Of a stretch of 64,000 nucleotides of DNA, positions 18,846 through 26,952 are shown piece after piece (within the stretch, counting starts at the first letter, position 1; each line of letters begins with the position of its first letter). The stretch comes from Halobacteriovoraceae bacterium (GTDB lineage Bacteria > Bdellovibrionota > Bacteriovoracia > Bacteriovoracales > Bacteriovoracaceae), in the NCBI GenBank assembly GCA_002707495.1, contig PAMZ01000005.1:124001-188000 (forward strand), in the 5' to 3' direction. The position numbers and the translations under genes are program-made. Below the pieces are notes generated by a model. That model was not told the DNA's origin. It saw nothing but the letters and a program-made list of their open reading frames with translations, and made no database searches.

Positions 18846-20141
18846 TTAGTAACGATAATGCTCAGGCTTGAATGGACCTTCTTTAGTCACACCAATGTAT
18901 TCTGCCTGCTCAGGAGTAAGGACATCTAGTTCAACTCCAATCTTCGCTAAATGAAGAGCTGCAACTTTCTCATCTAAATGCTTAGGAAGCATATAAACTT
19001 GGTTTTCATACTTTGAGGAGTTTTCCCAAAGCTCAAGTTGCGCCAATGTCTGGTTGGTAAAAGAGTTACTCATAACAAACGAAGGGTGCCCTGTCGCACA
19101 TCCAAGGTTCACAAGTCTCCCTTCTGCAAGAAGAATCACTTCTCTGCCGCTCTTCAATTTGTATAAATCAACCTGAGGCTTAATTTCAGTTTTATCACAA
19201 TTATTATTCAACCAAGCAACATCGATTTCATTGTCAAAGTGACCAATATTACAAACGATGGTTTTATCTTTCATCATTTCAAAATGCTCAGATCTTAAAA
19301 TATCTTTGTTACCAGTCGCCGTCACAACGATGTCAGCTTCGGCAACTGCTTTTGTCATCGGCTTAACTTCAAATCCATCCATCGCTGCTTGAAGGGCACA
19401 GATAGGATCGATTTCAGTCACGATAACTCTTGCTCCTGAACCAAGTAGTGAGGCCGCTGACCCTTTACCAACATCTCCGTATCCGGCAACAACGGCTACT
19501 TTACCAGCAATCATCACATCAGTAGCTCTTCTGATAGCATCAACACATGACTCTTTACAGCCATACTTGTTGTCAAACTTAGACTTTGTAACTGAGTCGT
19601 TAACGTTAATCGCCGGCATAGGAAGAGTACCTTTCTTTACTCTCTCATATAGTCTGTGAACACCAGTTGTCGTTTCCTCTGAAAGACCTCTGATATCTTC
19701 AACATATTGTGGGAAACGATCTAAAACCATATTAGTAAGATCTCCCCCATCATCAAGGATCATATTAAGTGGCTTCCCGTCTTTGAAGGTAGTAAGAGTT
19801 TGCTCGATACACCAGTCAAATTCTTCTTCACTCATTCCTTTCCATGCAAATACTGGAACTCCAGCGGCTGCGATAGCTGCGGCTGCATGGTCTTGCGTAG
19901 AAAAGATATTACAAGATGACCAGGTTACGTCTGCTCCTAGTTCAACTAGAGTTTCAATAAGGACTGCTGTTTGAATTGTCATATGAAGACAACCAGCGAT
20001 TCTAGCTCCTGCTAGTGGTTTAGCTTTTCCAAATTCCTCACGAAGAGCCATAAGACCTGGCATTTCTGCTTCTGCAAGTTTAATTTCTTTACGTCCCCAA
20101 TCAGCTAAGCTGATATCTTTTACTTTGTAGTTCTCGGCCAT
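18846..20141 (-). CDS. ahcY: Adenosylhomocysteinase
   Basis: Hydrolyses S-adenosylhomocysteine to adenosine and homocysteine with tightly bound NAD, recycling the product of methyltransferases. The full length of 431 residues has [20 protein letters not shown] near the N-terminus, the NAD-binding [10 protein letters not shown] at about 221-230, and the C-terminal KPEHYRY with the Lys and Tyr that reach the partner subunit. Between them are [17 protein letters not shown] and [11 protein letters not shown], all family hallmarks. A good Shine-Dalgarno (CGAGGAG) precedes the ATG. Divergent from an RNA methyltransferase gene. Confidence 0.97.
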   Translation of the reverse strand: MAENYKVKDISLADWGRKEIKLAEAEMPGLMALREEFGKAKPLAGARIAGCLHMTIQTAVLIETLVELGADVTWSSCNIFSTQDHAAAAIAAAGVPVFAWKGMSEEEFDWCIEQTLTTFKDGKPLNMILDDGGDLTNMVLDRFPQYVEDIRGLSEETTTGVHRLYERVKKGTLPMPAINVNDSVTKSKFDNKYGCKESCVDAIRRATDVMIAGKVAVVAGYGDVGKGSAASLLGSGARVIVTEIDPICALQAAMDGFEVKPMTKAVAEADIVVTATGNKDILRSEHFEMMKDKTIVCNIGHFDNEIDVAWLNNNCDKTEIKPQVDLYKLKSGREVILLAEGRLVNLGCATGHPSFVMSNSFTNQTLAQLELWENSSKYENQVYMLPKHLDEKVAALHLAKIGVELDVLTPEQAEYIGVTKEGPFKPEHYRY

Positions 20142-20297
20142 AACAAGCTCCTCGTTTTAAACCTTCTAGATATAGTCATTTTATAACCCGCCCATCATAT
20201 AGGGCTTTGAGAGCTCCGTAAACGGTTAATGCTGTAGAAATTACCCGCTGTATAGGGAAATCAGGCCGGTTTGAGTGAAATGAAGTAAGTTGAAGGT
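20142..20297. other. Divergent leader region between ahcY and the RNA methyltransferase
   Basis: 156 bp holding both promoters. In the ahcY direction the leader contains a short hairpin (GCCC, eight-base loop, GGGC) about 60 bases before the start. I compared it by eye with SAH and SAM riboswitch core sequences and saw no match, so no riboswitch is called. Confidence 0.4.
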
Positions 20298-21548
20298 ATG
20301 TCAGAAATAGAAAAAGTAAAAAACGGTTTTTTCGCGTCGTGTCCTGGTGGATTAGAAGAATTCTTATTGGAGGAAATCGAAAGCCTTGAACCTAAAAAAG
20401 CCACCATCGTTCGAGGTGGAGTTCAATTCGAAGCTCTTCCAGAGGTGGCGATTGAGTTGATGTTTAAAACTCGAATTGCCTCAAGACTCTACAAGACACT
20501 TTATACTTTCGACATTAAAACTGAAAAGGATCTCTACTACAACGCCAAAGATATTAAATGGAAAGCCGTATTCGATATCACTCAGACTTTTAAAATCAAT
20601 GTGATCCAAAGTCGATCACCAAATGGTAAGAAGCGCTCAAAGTTTGAGAACTCCATGTTTCTCGCTCAAAAATTTAAGGATGCCATCGTTGATACCTTTA
20701 GAGCTGCCTATGATGGAGCTAGACCAAGCGTTGAAAAAGTTCATCCAGATGTGACCTTGCTTTTACATCTTGAGCCCCATGATAATCCCCATGCCTCTAA
20801 AGAGAAAGCCTCGATATTGATTGATATGAGTGGACGTCCACTTTCCCAACGGGGATATAAAGTTGCTGAATATGAAGCGCCTCTTCGCGAGAACCTCGCG
20901 GCAGGTTTAGTTAAAATGATGAATCCTGTGCCCGGAGAAGATTTTATTGATGGGATGTGTGGATCGGGGACAATCCTCATTGAAGCTATGCTGCAGGCGG
21001 GGGATATTCCTCCCTGTTTTTTAAATCTTTCCTGGATTGGAAGTGATCGACGTTTTTGGGATGTAGAACATCATTTTTGGTTTTTTAAATCGGACTATCT
21101 AAAAGAAAAATTCAAAGAGATCGTTAAAAAGTATGAAGAGCAAACCGAAGCTGGATATGAAAAGCTTAAAAATCTTCCGGGAGAATTTCGTGGTAATGAT
21201 ATAAATCCTGATGCTGTTCGCGCGACATTAGAAAATCTAAAACGAGCGAAGTTACAAGCGAGAGTCGAACTTGCCATTGGAGATGCCCTAGAACTGGAAT
21301 CTCCTTCAGATAAAGGTATTGTCGTTATCAATCCTCCTTATGGAGAAAGACTGGGTGCTGATGATGATCTCGAACATCTTTATCATGAGTTTGGAGAAAC
21401 ACTGAAACATAAATTCAAAGGCTATCGCGCGTTTGTTCTCACAGGAAATTTACCGTTGATTAAAAAGATATCTCTTAAAACAAGTCGAAAAGAGATTGTT
21501 TATAATGGGAATATTGAGTCGAGGTTTGTGGAATATCAACTCTATTAG
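20298..21548 (+). CDS. THUMP-domain class I RNA methyltransferase (RlmL/YpsC-like)
   Basis: SAM-dependent methyltransferase predicted to modify guanine N2 in 23S rRNA. The N-terminus (FFASCPGGLEEFLLEEIESL, then RGGVQFE) matches the ferredoxin-like plus THUMP RNA-binding region. The C-terminal Rossmann domain has motif I FIDGMCGSGTILIEA and the catalytic NPPYGERLG. The 416 residues equal single-domain YpsC/YcbY-N proteins; the RlmK half of E. coli RlmKL is absent. Being divergent from ahcY, which removes the methyltransferase by-product, is suggestive but not proof of coregulation. Which nucleotide it methylates is not determinable here. Confidence 0.87.
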   Translation: MSEIEKVKNGFFASCPGGLEEFLLEEIESLEPKKATIVRGGVQFEALPEVAIELMFKTRIASRLYKTLYTFDIKTEKDLYYNAKDIKWKAVFDITQTFKINVIQSRSPNGKKRSKFENSMFLAQKFKDAIVDTFRAAYDGARPSVEKVHPDVTLLLHLEPHDNPHASKEKASILIDMSGRPLSQRGYKVAEYEAPLRENLAAGLVKMMNPVPGEDFIDGMCGSGTILIEAMLQAGDIPPCFLNLSWIGSDRRFWDVEHHFWFFKSDYLKEKFKEIVKKYEEQTEAGYEKLKNLPGEFRGNDINPDAVRATLENLKRAKLQARVELAIGDALELESPSDKGIVVINPPYGERLGADDDLEHLYHEFGETLKHKFKGYRAFVLTGNLPLIKKISLKTSRKEIVYNGNIESRFVEYQLY

Positions 21549-21561
21549 CCGTGATCTGTAT

Positions 21562-21864
21562 TCACGTATACAGTGAACTGTTCTGTAATCTGTAACAGTG
21601 CGCTCCGACAGAATATGCGAGATTTTCAAGATCTGAAATCGTCTCAAGTTTAAGTACCAATTGAACTTCACATTGGCTGGCATAAGCGATATTAAAGAAA
21701 CGCCTACGGTCTTTTTGACTGAATTTGGCATTTCCCTCTTGCAAGTTGAGACAAACACTTAATGCTGCTCTTTCAATTTGTGACCTAACTTCGCCTTTAA
21801 GTTTTAATTTTTTGATTTCTTGGTACTGCTCTATTGCTAAGTTTAATGTTCTAAATTTCTTCAT
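21562..21864 (-). CDS. Four-helix-bundle (S23 / 23S rRNA intervening-sequence type) protein
   Basis: 100-residue small helical protein of the family first found encoded within 23S rRNA intervening sequences; related Avd folds bind nucleic acid, but the cellular role is unknown. FRTLNLAIEQYQEIKKLKLK, SQIERAALSVCLNLQEGNAK and KDRRRFFNIAYASQCEVQ are the family hallmarks. I start at ATG 21864, preceded by GGAGAGGAGAGT; an earlier in-frame ATG at 21927 lies within the inverted repeat. The 3' end runs into TACAG-rich repetitive sequence (about 21549-21605), which encodes its last residues. Divergent from a second, shorter family member. Confidence 0.88.
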   Translation of the reverse strand: MKKFRTLNLAIEQYQEIKKLKLKGEVRSQIERAALSVCLNLQEGNAKFSQKDRRRFFNIAYASQCEVQLVLKLETISDLENLAYSVGAHCYRLQNSSLYT

Positions 21865-21872
21865 ACTCTCCT

Positions 21873-22012
21873 CTCCTTTTGATTGAGTCTTAAGCTCACA
21901 TGCCTTGAGCTGGATGGATGAAGTCAAGGGCGAAGCACTTCGTGAGCAAAGCTCCCTTGTACTTCACCCATCGCTCAAGGCAAAAAGCTTAATAAGACTC
22001 AAATCAAAGGAG
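21873..22012. repeat. Long imperfect inverted repeat between two four-helix-bundle genes
   Basis: The arms are about 21873-21936 and 21951-22012. Both start at the ribosome-binding sites of the divergent genes and share, in order, CTCCTTT, GATT/GATTT, GAGTCTTA, AAGCT, TGCCTTGAGC, ATGAAGT/GTGAAGT and CAAGGG. The centre holds the small palindrome CGAAGCACTTCG. Each gene's leader also contains its own CCTTG/CAAGG hairpin. The arms are clearly more alike than the coding sequences they precede. Confidence 0.85.
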
Positions 22013-22017
22013 ATTAT

Positions 22018-22260
22018 ATGAATAAAAATTTTAGAACTTACGAACTAGCAAAAGAATTCTATCAAGAATGTAAAAAGATTAAGCTAAATGGAGCTATGAA
22101 GAATCAATTCGAAAGAGCAAGATTCTATTTTATTGCGTATGGAAGCTTGCGAGAAACTCGAACCCTGTTAGAACTGTCTGGATTTAACGAATTAGATCCA
22201 ATGGCAGACAAATTAGGAGCTTATATTTGGAAACTAGCGCATAATCCGGGTGGATCTTAA
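22018..22260 (+). CDS. Internally deleted four-helix-bundle (S23/IVS type) protein
   Basis: 80-residue paralogue of the divergent neighbour. FRTYELAKEFYQECKKIKLN and NQFERA align with its first helices, and RFYFIAYGSLRETRTLLEL aligns with its third. The roughly 20 residues between, containing the conserved LNLQEG and KDRR motifs, are missing. The deletion is in frame and the reading frame stays open, so it may be a functional variant or an early pseudogene. Its Shine-Dalgarno (AAAGGAG) lies in the inverted repeat. Confidence 0.75.
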   Translation: MNKNFRTYELAKEFYQECKKIKLNGAMKNQFERARFYFIAYGSLRETRTLLELSGFNELDPMADKLGAYIWKLAHNPGGS

Positions 22261-22320
22261 TCCCATCCAAAATACCATAGACTATTACCTATAACCTAAA
22301 AAAGGGTGACAATAATCTCT

Positions 22321-23142
22321 CTACTCAGATTTTTCATCTACCTTCATCGCAAAATCCGGAGTCGCAAACTTCATAAGCGCTCCTCTATTGATAATCCGGC
22401 CATAATGTTTATTAGAGCGCGAAAAGAAGTATCCCGCGACATCACTGTCTTTGAGAAAAATCGTATGACCTTTTCCTGCAAATTTTCGAATCACAAAGTC
22501 TGAATCTAAAAGAAGTACATCTCGAATGGTGAAGTTTTTAGCAATATACATAATAACTGTGTATTCGCTCATCTCGACCAATGATCGTTTTAACTTTACA
22601 CCTTTAGGACTTGTTATATCGTGCCAATGGATTTTGACCTCTACTTTCTTTTCATCTTCTGTGTAGAAATCAAAGCCTCTTTGTGAGGAAGATTTTTTTT
22701 GATGAAGACCAAAGATTGATTTGGCATACCACTCCCCTAATTGTACGGGAAGATTTTTTCCATTCACTAAAATCTTATGATCTTTTAAAATTCTATAAAC
22801 TTGATCTACGATCTCTACGGCTTCATGAACTTTTTTTGTATCAGGATAATGAATGATATCAATGAGCTTCTTTTCTTTTTGAGTCAGTTTTCGATTAAAT
22901 GTTTTCTGATACCATTTATCAAAAGTGTTGAGCTCTAAATAAGTGAGTGAACTCACTACATAACCATGGGCCTGAAGATCAGAAATCTTATTGAGATTTT
23001 CATGCTTCTTAAAGAGGTGCTCTATGGGAACGAATTCGTCCTCAGCTTTGCCTTGAACGTAAAGACTTCCTTTCCACAGATCACTACTCCCATGGCTCTC
23101 AGACGAAAACTCCCCTGCGATACCATCGACGATGTCTTTCAC
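22321..23142 (-). CDS. PD-(D/E)XK-like protein of unknown function
   Basis: 273 residues. The segment LPVQLGEWYAKSIFGL, then RGFDFYTEDEKKVEVKIHW (about residues 130-175), has the layout of a restriction-endonuclease-like core: a helix with an acidic residue, then an Asp, then E-x-K. The flanking text resembles small predicted nucleases that precede or accompany mobile genes. The start is GTG 23142, with AGGA seven bases upstream. It has no signal peptide, so it is cytoplasmic. A nuclease role is inference from motifs; the first 100 residues are unrecognised. Confidence 0.6.
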   Translation of the reverse strand: MKDIVDGIAGEFSSESHGSSDLWKGSLYVQGKAEDEFVPIEHLFKKHENLNKISDLQAHGYVVSSLTYLELNTFDKWYQKTFNRKLTQKEKKLIDIIHYPDTKKVHEAVEIVDQVYRILKDHKILVNGKNLPVQLGEWYAKSIFGLHQKKSSSQRGFDFYTEDEKKVEVKIHWHDITSPKGVKLKRSLVEMSEYTVIMYIAKNFTIRDVLLLDSDFVIRKFAGKGHTIFLKDSDVAGYFFSRSNKHYGRIINRGALMKFATPDFAMKVDEKSE

Positions 23143-23174
23143 TTAAATGTCCTAAAGTTTAAAATTAAATCCCT

Positions 23175-23250
23175 CTTAGGATAACAGAACAATGAACTTT
23201 AATTAAGCCTCAAATGTTTAACCTACCAATAAAATTCATTGTTCTATTCT
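23175..23250. repeat. Inverted repeat with AGAACAATGAA arms
   Basis: Perfect 11-base arms AGAACAATGAA (23186-23196) and TTCATTGTTCT (23235-23245), extended imperfectly outward by CTTAG...ATA. It sits between the 3' end of the acyl-CoA dehydrogenase gene and the start of the PD-(D/E)XK-like gene, both leftward. It may be an operator or a leader structure. The 38-base loop and lack of a T-run argue against a simple terminator. Confidence 0.6.
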
Positions 23251-23265
23251 AAGTATAAGAAATTA

Positions 23266-24993
23266 TTAAACTGATAAAAGACTAAAATCTTCTTCAGCTT
23301 CTATAATAGCTTTCGAGTGGGCCCATACCTGGGGTAAATACTGAGAGCAATAGATTTTATAATCAACAATTTTAGATTCTAAATACTCCTTATTACCTTC
23401 ACCAGAAGTTAATTGACTTTGCGCAACATTAGCCGCACTTAATAACCTCCAAGCCACAACTAAATGAGCAGATAGATCTAAAAAATCTTTCGCCGCCTGC
23501 AGGGTCATACTCATATTTTTTGCTTGAGCTTTCTCTGTGATGAACCCAATTGCTTTTTGAGCTGCACCTAATGCTCTTTCAAATTGAGTTTTTTGAGTCG
23601 CAAATTCTGCTTCAGACTTTGAAAGATCGCTAGTTATCATTTCCATAACCTCGGTAAGTGTCTTTCCTTGATCCTTTAAAACCTTCCTGGTGAGATAATC
23701 AATCGCTTGAATTCCATTTGTTCCCTCGTAGATGGTCGCAATTTTAGTATCACGAACAAATTGTTCTACACCATACTCGGTACAATATCCGTAACCTCCA
23801 TGAGCCTGAACGGCATCTACAGAAACATTAAATCCTTGTTCCGAACAAAATGATTTACAAAGTGGAGTCAGAAATCCCAGAAGATTTTCGTATTTACTAT
23901 CTTCATGAGCCATATCGATGACATCTGCTGTATATAAAATAAGTGCCCTCATGCCTCGAGACATGGCTCTCATCTTAAGCATCATTTTTTTCACGTCAGG
24001 ATGGTGAACAATTTCCTGCTTAAATTGAACGCGTTCATTGACGTACTGGCGAGTTAGTTCAAAGGCAAGGTTTGCTTGGGCCTCTCCCTGCATTCCACAA
24101 TCGAGTCTTGCTTCATTCATCATAATGAACATATTCTGCATTCCCTCAAACTCTTTGCCGACAAGATAACCTTCACAATTATCATTGTCTCCAAAATTCA
24201 TTACGCAAGTTGCAGAGGCATGGATTCCCATCTTATGTTCAAAAGAGGTGCATTTCACATCATTACTTTCTCCCACACTTCCATCTTCCGTAAATTTAAA
24301 TCGAGGTACCGCGAATAAGGAAATCCCTTTTGTTCCTTCTTCTGCACCTGGAGTACGAGCAAGGACTAGGTGAATATTATTTTCATAGAGATCACTTTCA
24401 CCTGAAGAAATAAAAATTTTTGTCCCAGTAACCTTATACCAATTCTTTTTACCTTCAATCGGTTTAGCGGTAGACTTAAGAGCACCAACATCTGAACCTG
24501 CACCAGCCTCAGTCAAACACATCGTTCCGCCCCACTGCCCAGTGATCATTTTTTCTATACAGGTAGATTTTAGATAATCGTCTCCTACCATTCTAATAAC
24601 GCTAAAAGCTCCCTTAGTAAGACCTGGATACATAGACCAAGCTGTATTAGCCGCTATACCTAATGCACGACATGCGCCTGCAAGTGCTTCAGGCACTGGA
24701 GTTCCTCCAACACTTTCAGGCATACCAAGGGCAAACCAACCCATTTCATAATATCCTCTAGTGGCTTTATGAAGATTCTCAGGAACTTTAACTCCCTGCT
24801 CTGTCATCTTCACACCTTCTGCATCAGAAGATTCTCGGGTAGGCCAGACTTCATTTTCAACCCACTTATCTTGTTCAATCAAAATTTCTTTTACTGAATT
24901 TTTATCGAAACCATATTTCTCATGTCGAGAAACATTAAGTACATCGTTGAGAGTGAATAAAATATCATCTTGATCGGTTTTATATTTCGCCAT
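23266..24993 (-). CDS. Acyl-CoA dehydrogenase
   Basis: FAD-dependent dehydrogenase of fatty-acid beta-oxidation, forming the alpha,beta-double bond of acyl-CoA. Motifs in order: MCLTEAGAGSDVG and KIFISSGE of the middle beta domain, the FAD/ETF region QGEAQANLAFELT, then AHGGYGY and the catalytic-base segment IYEGTNGIQAIDYL. At 575 residues with a C-terminal four-helix extension it belongs to the long FadE-type subgroup (about 590 residues), not the 380-residue short-chain type. No other beta-oxidation gene is adjacent. Confidence 0.93.
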   Translation of the reverse strand: MAKYKTDQDDILFTLNDVLNVSRHEKYGFDKNSVKEILIEQDKWVENEVWPTRESSDAEGVKMTEQGVKVPENLHKATRGYYEMGWFALGMPESVGGTPVPEALAGACRALGIAANTAWSMYPGLTKGAFSVIRMVGDDYLKSTCIEKMITGQWGGTMCLTEAGAGSDVGALKSTAKPIEGKKNWYKVTGTKIFISSGESDLYENNIHLVLARTPGAEEGTKGISLFAVPRFKFTEDGSVGESNDVKCTSFEHKMGIHASATCVMNFGDNDNCEGYLVGKEFEGMQNMFIMMNEARLDCGMQGEAQANLAFELTRQYVNERVQFKQEIVHHPDVKKMMLKMRAMSRGMRALILYTADVIDMAHEDSKYENLLGFLTPLCKSFCSEQGFNVSVDAVQAHGGYGYCTEYGVEQFVRDTKIATIYEGTNGIQAIDYLTRKVLKDQGKTLTEVMEMITSDLSKSEAEFATQKTQFERALGAAQKAIGFITEKAQAKNMSMTLQAAKDFLDLSAHLVVAWRLLSAANVAQSQLTSGEGNKEYLESKIVDYKIYCSQYLPQVWAHSKAIIEAEEDFSLLSV

Positions 24994-25067
24994 AAATCCC
25001 CCTTAAAGTCTTTTAACAAATGATAACCTCAAAGCGGATAGATTTAAAGAGGGATTAAAACGACAAA

Positions 25068-25087
25068 GGCCAGACCGAAGCCTGACC
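25068..25087 (-). terminator. Rho-independent terminator with UUCG tetraloop
   Basis: On the minus strand GGTCAGGC pairs with GTCTGGCC (with G-U pairs) around a TTCG loop closed by C-G, followed by the T-rich TTTGTCGTTTTAAT. It lies 28 bases after the stop of the lipoprotein gene. Confidence 0.8.
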
Positions 25088-25115
25088 AAAACCGTATTAT
25101 TTTTTTAATATTTAT

Positions 25116-25976
25116 CTAGTATCTTAGCTGTGAACTCGGAGTCGCTCTCCAGGAATTAGTCTGATAATCGTAGCTAAATGAATGCTGAGTTCCATTGATA
25201 GATCTAATTCTATTTGGTCCCATAAAATCAAGTGCACCAATAATTACTCTGTTTCTTGTCACTAATAATGGGTTGGCGATATTAGGAAAAGAAGTACTGA
25301 TAACATATCCCTCAAGACTTCCATCATTATAAAGAATTTCAAGGTACTCTCCTAAAATTTGCTGACCACTCTCTAGCGTGATTTGTACATCACTCATAAC
25401 TCTGGCTCTATATCCTCGCCCATCTGTATTAGTCATAGCTTGGTAGATGTCGTCCGATCTATCATAACTCTGATATTCAAAGCTAAATTGACCATTAGAA
25501 ACGCCATCAGCTAAATCAAATCCTACCGCATTAGCATTCGCATCTTTTATGACTTTATATTCACCATTTGAAAGTAAGCTCAAAAGGTTTTGAGTAAGTT
25601 GATAATTTCCAATTCCTTGACCATCTTGATTACAATCACCGCTTGCATTTCCGTTGAAAACAAAACAAGTATTAAAGCTAAAATCAAATAGATCACCTAG
25701 ATCAAAGCTAGTATTTTGAACTTGGCCGCCAAAGTAGGGTCCTATATGGTAGACTGGCTCTCCGATTCTAGCTCCATCTGCCATACTTCTGTTTTGAAGT
25801 GCAGATATTAATTCTTCCGGACTATTATAGTTAGATCCACTTCCAGTAATTTGTCCGACTTCATTTACTGAGCCTTGGCTAGATTTCTTTCCGCCTGAAC
25901 TCTCGTTTTGATCACCACAGGCTTGCATCCCAAAGATCAAAACAGACATCATCGTCATTTTAAGCATAAGTTTCAT
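25116..25976 (-). CDS. Predicted lipoprotein of unknown function
   Basis: 286 residues with a lipoprotein signal peptide ending in MQAC (lipobox Cys at 20), then a Gly/Ser-rich linker and a beta-rich domain. It has a single Cys pair in FNTCFVFNGNASGDCNQDG. No family recognised. A monocistronic unit bounded by a clear terminator downstream and a structured leader upstream in which the ribosome-binding site is partly paired. Confidence 0.75.
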   Translation of the reverse strand: MKLMLKMTMMSVLIFGMQACGDQNESSGGKKSSQGSVNEVGQITGSGSNYNSPEELISALQNRSMADGARIGEPVYHIGPYFGGQVQNTSFDLGDLFDFSFNTCFVFNGNASGDCNQDGQGIGNYQLTQNLLSLLSNGEYKVIKDANANAVGFDLADGVSNGQFSFEYQSYDRSDDIYQAMTNTDGRGYRARVMSDVQITLESGQQILGEYLEILYNDGSLEGYVISTSFPNIANPLLVTRNRVIIGALDFMGPNRIRSINGTQHSFSYDYQTNSWRATPSSQLRY

Positions 25977-25984
25977 GATTCTCT

Positions 25985-26018
25985 CCTACATGAATTAAAT
26001 TTTTACATTAAATGTAGG
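25985..26018 (-). promoter_or_regulatory. Leader hairpin pairing with the Shine-Dalgarno of the lipoprotein gene
   Basis: On the minus strand CCTACAT (26018-26012) pairs with ATGTAGG (25991-25985) across an AT-rich 20-base loop. The 3' arm includes most of the AGGAG Shine-Dalgarno (25987-25983), seven bases before ATG. Translation could thus be temperature- or factor-dependent. That is inference; the pairing itself is visible. Confidence 0.5.
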
Positions 26019-26114
26019 TGCATGAATGATGCCAAGATTAGCTATCAAGTTTTTAGACAGTTAGACAATAAAACCCGTTGAAGATTCGTTTAAAAATTAT
26101 CAGGTGTATAAAAC

Positions 26115-26951
26115 TTAAACACCAATGGGATGCCAAACGGTTTTTTGTTCGACAAATTCTAAGACACTTTCCAGGCTCATTTTTCTCCCAGGATGGTAAC
26201 CAACGACTCTTTTCATATTGTCCACAGAGCTAGATCTCATTTGATAATAAAGAGCTTGATCTTCGTTTTGAAAGCTTAAACCTTGAACTTCCATATGTTC
26301 CGAAACGACCTGCCCCAATGCCTTTGGGTCTCCTGATAAGAGATTTACCACTCCCCCAGGAAGATCGGACGTATGAAATATTTCTGCGAGAACAGAAAGC
26401 AAAATAGAGCCTTCTTTTTCAACGAGAGCGATGACTGAGTTTCCCCCTACTAATATCGAACAAATATTATCAATAAGACCAACCGGATCAAATTTTTTAC
26501 TACTTATTAAACTCACAACTCCTAATGCCTCTGGAGATGTAAAATTATGATAAGGAGCTGCAACTGGATTAACAGATCCCATAACTTGCTGGTATTTGTC
26601 ACACCAACCAGCATAATAGACAAAAGTGTCAATCATATCTTGAACTATTATCGCGACTTCGTCCTCAGAGCATAATTCAGTCTCAAGTAAAAGATTTATC
26701 AGTTCAGTTTCTTTACCTTGGGCCATCTCCCCCATTCGATAAAGAATTTGTGATCTATTGTAAGCTGTCTTACTTGCCCAAGACTTTTGTCCTGACTGAG
26801 CAGCGGTTACAGCATTTCTAAAATCTTTTTTAGAAGCCCAACAAACTCGAGCGAGTTCTTCACCAGAAACTTTATAGTCTACCGTTGCTCCCGATTCTGA
26901 TCTAATAAAGCTGCCACCGACATACATCTTAATTGTTTTTAAAACGTCCAT
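26115..26951 (-). CDS. Half-length aldehyde dehydrogenase-like protein without catalytic Cys
   Basis: 278 residues covering only the N-terminal coenzyme-binding half of an aldehyde dehydrogenase: KMYVGGSFIRSESGA, then SKTAYNRSQILYRMGEMA and LPGGVVNLLSGD. The segment that would carry the catalytic Glu (ELGG) and the Cys is absent; the protein ends with an unusual tail (VEQKTVWHPIGV). I start at ATG 26951, with GGAGG nine bases upstream and one base after the stop of the full-length enzyme; an ATG at 27047 would lie inside that gene. It is probably a regulatory or structural partner subunit. Similar deoC-aldH-aldH' trios are known in other bacteria, which supports retention. Confidence 0.8.
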   Translation of the reverse strand: MDVLKTIKMYVGGSFIRSESGATVDYKVSGEELARVCWASKKDFRNAVTAAQSGQKSWASKTAYNRSQILYRMGEMAQGKETELINLLLETELCSEDEVAIIVQDMIDTFVYYAGWCDKYQQVMGSVNPVAAPYHNFTSPEALGVVSLISSKKFDPVGLIDNICSILVGGNSVIALVEKEGSILLSVLAEIFHTSDLPGGVVNLLSGDPKALGQVVSEHMEVQGLSFQNEDQALYYQMRSSSVDNMKRVVGYHPGRKMSLESVLEFVEQKTVWHPIGV

Positions 26952-26952
26952 C

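Noticed and set aside
20142-20297. SAH or SAM riboswitch upstream of ahcY
   Set aside because: Only a short hairpin is present. The conserved cores of the SAH and SAM riboswitch classes that I know were not found by eye. A covariance-model search would settle it.
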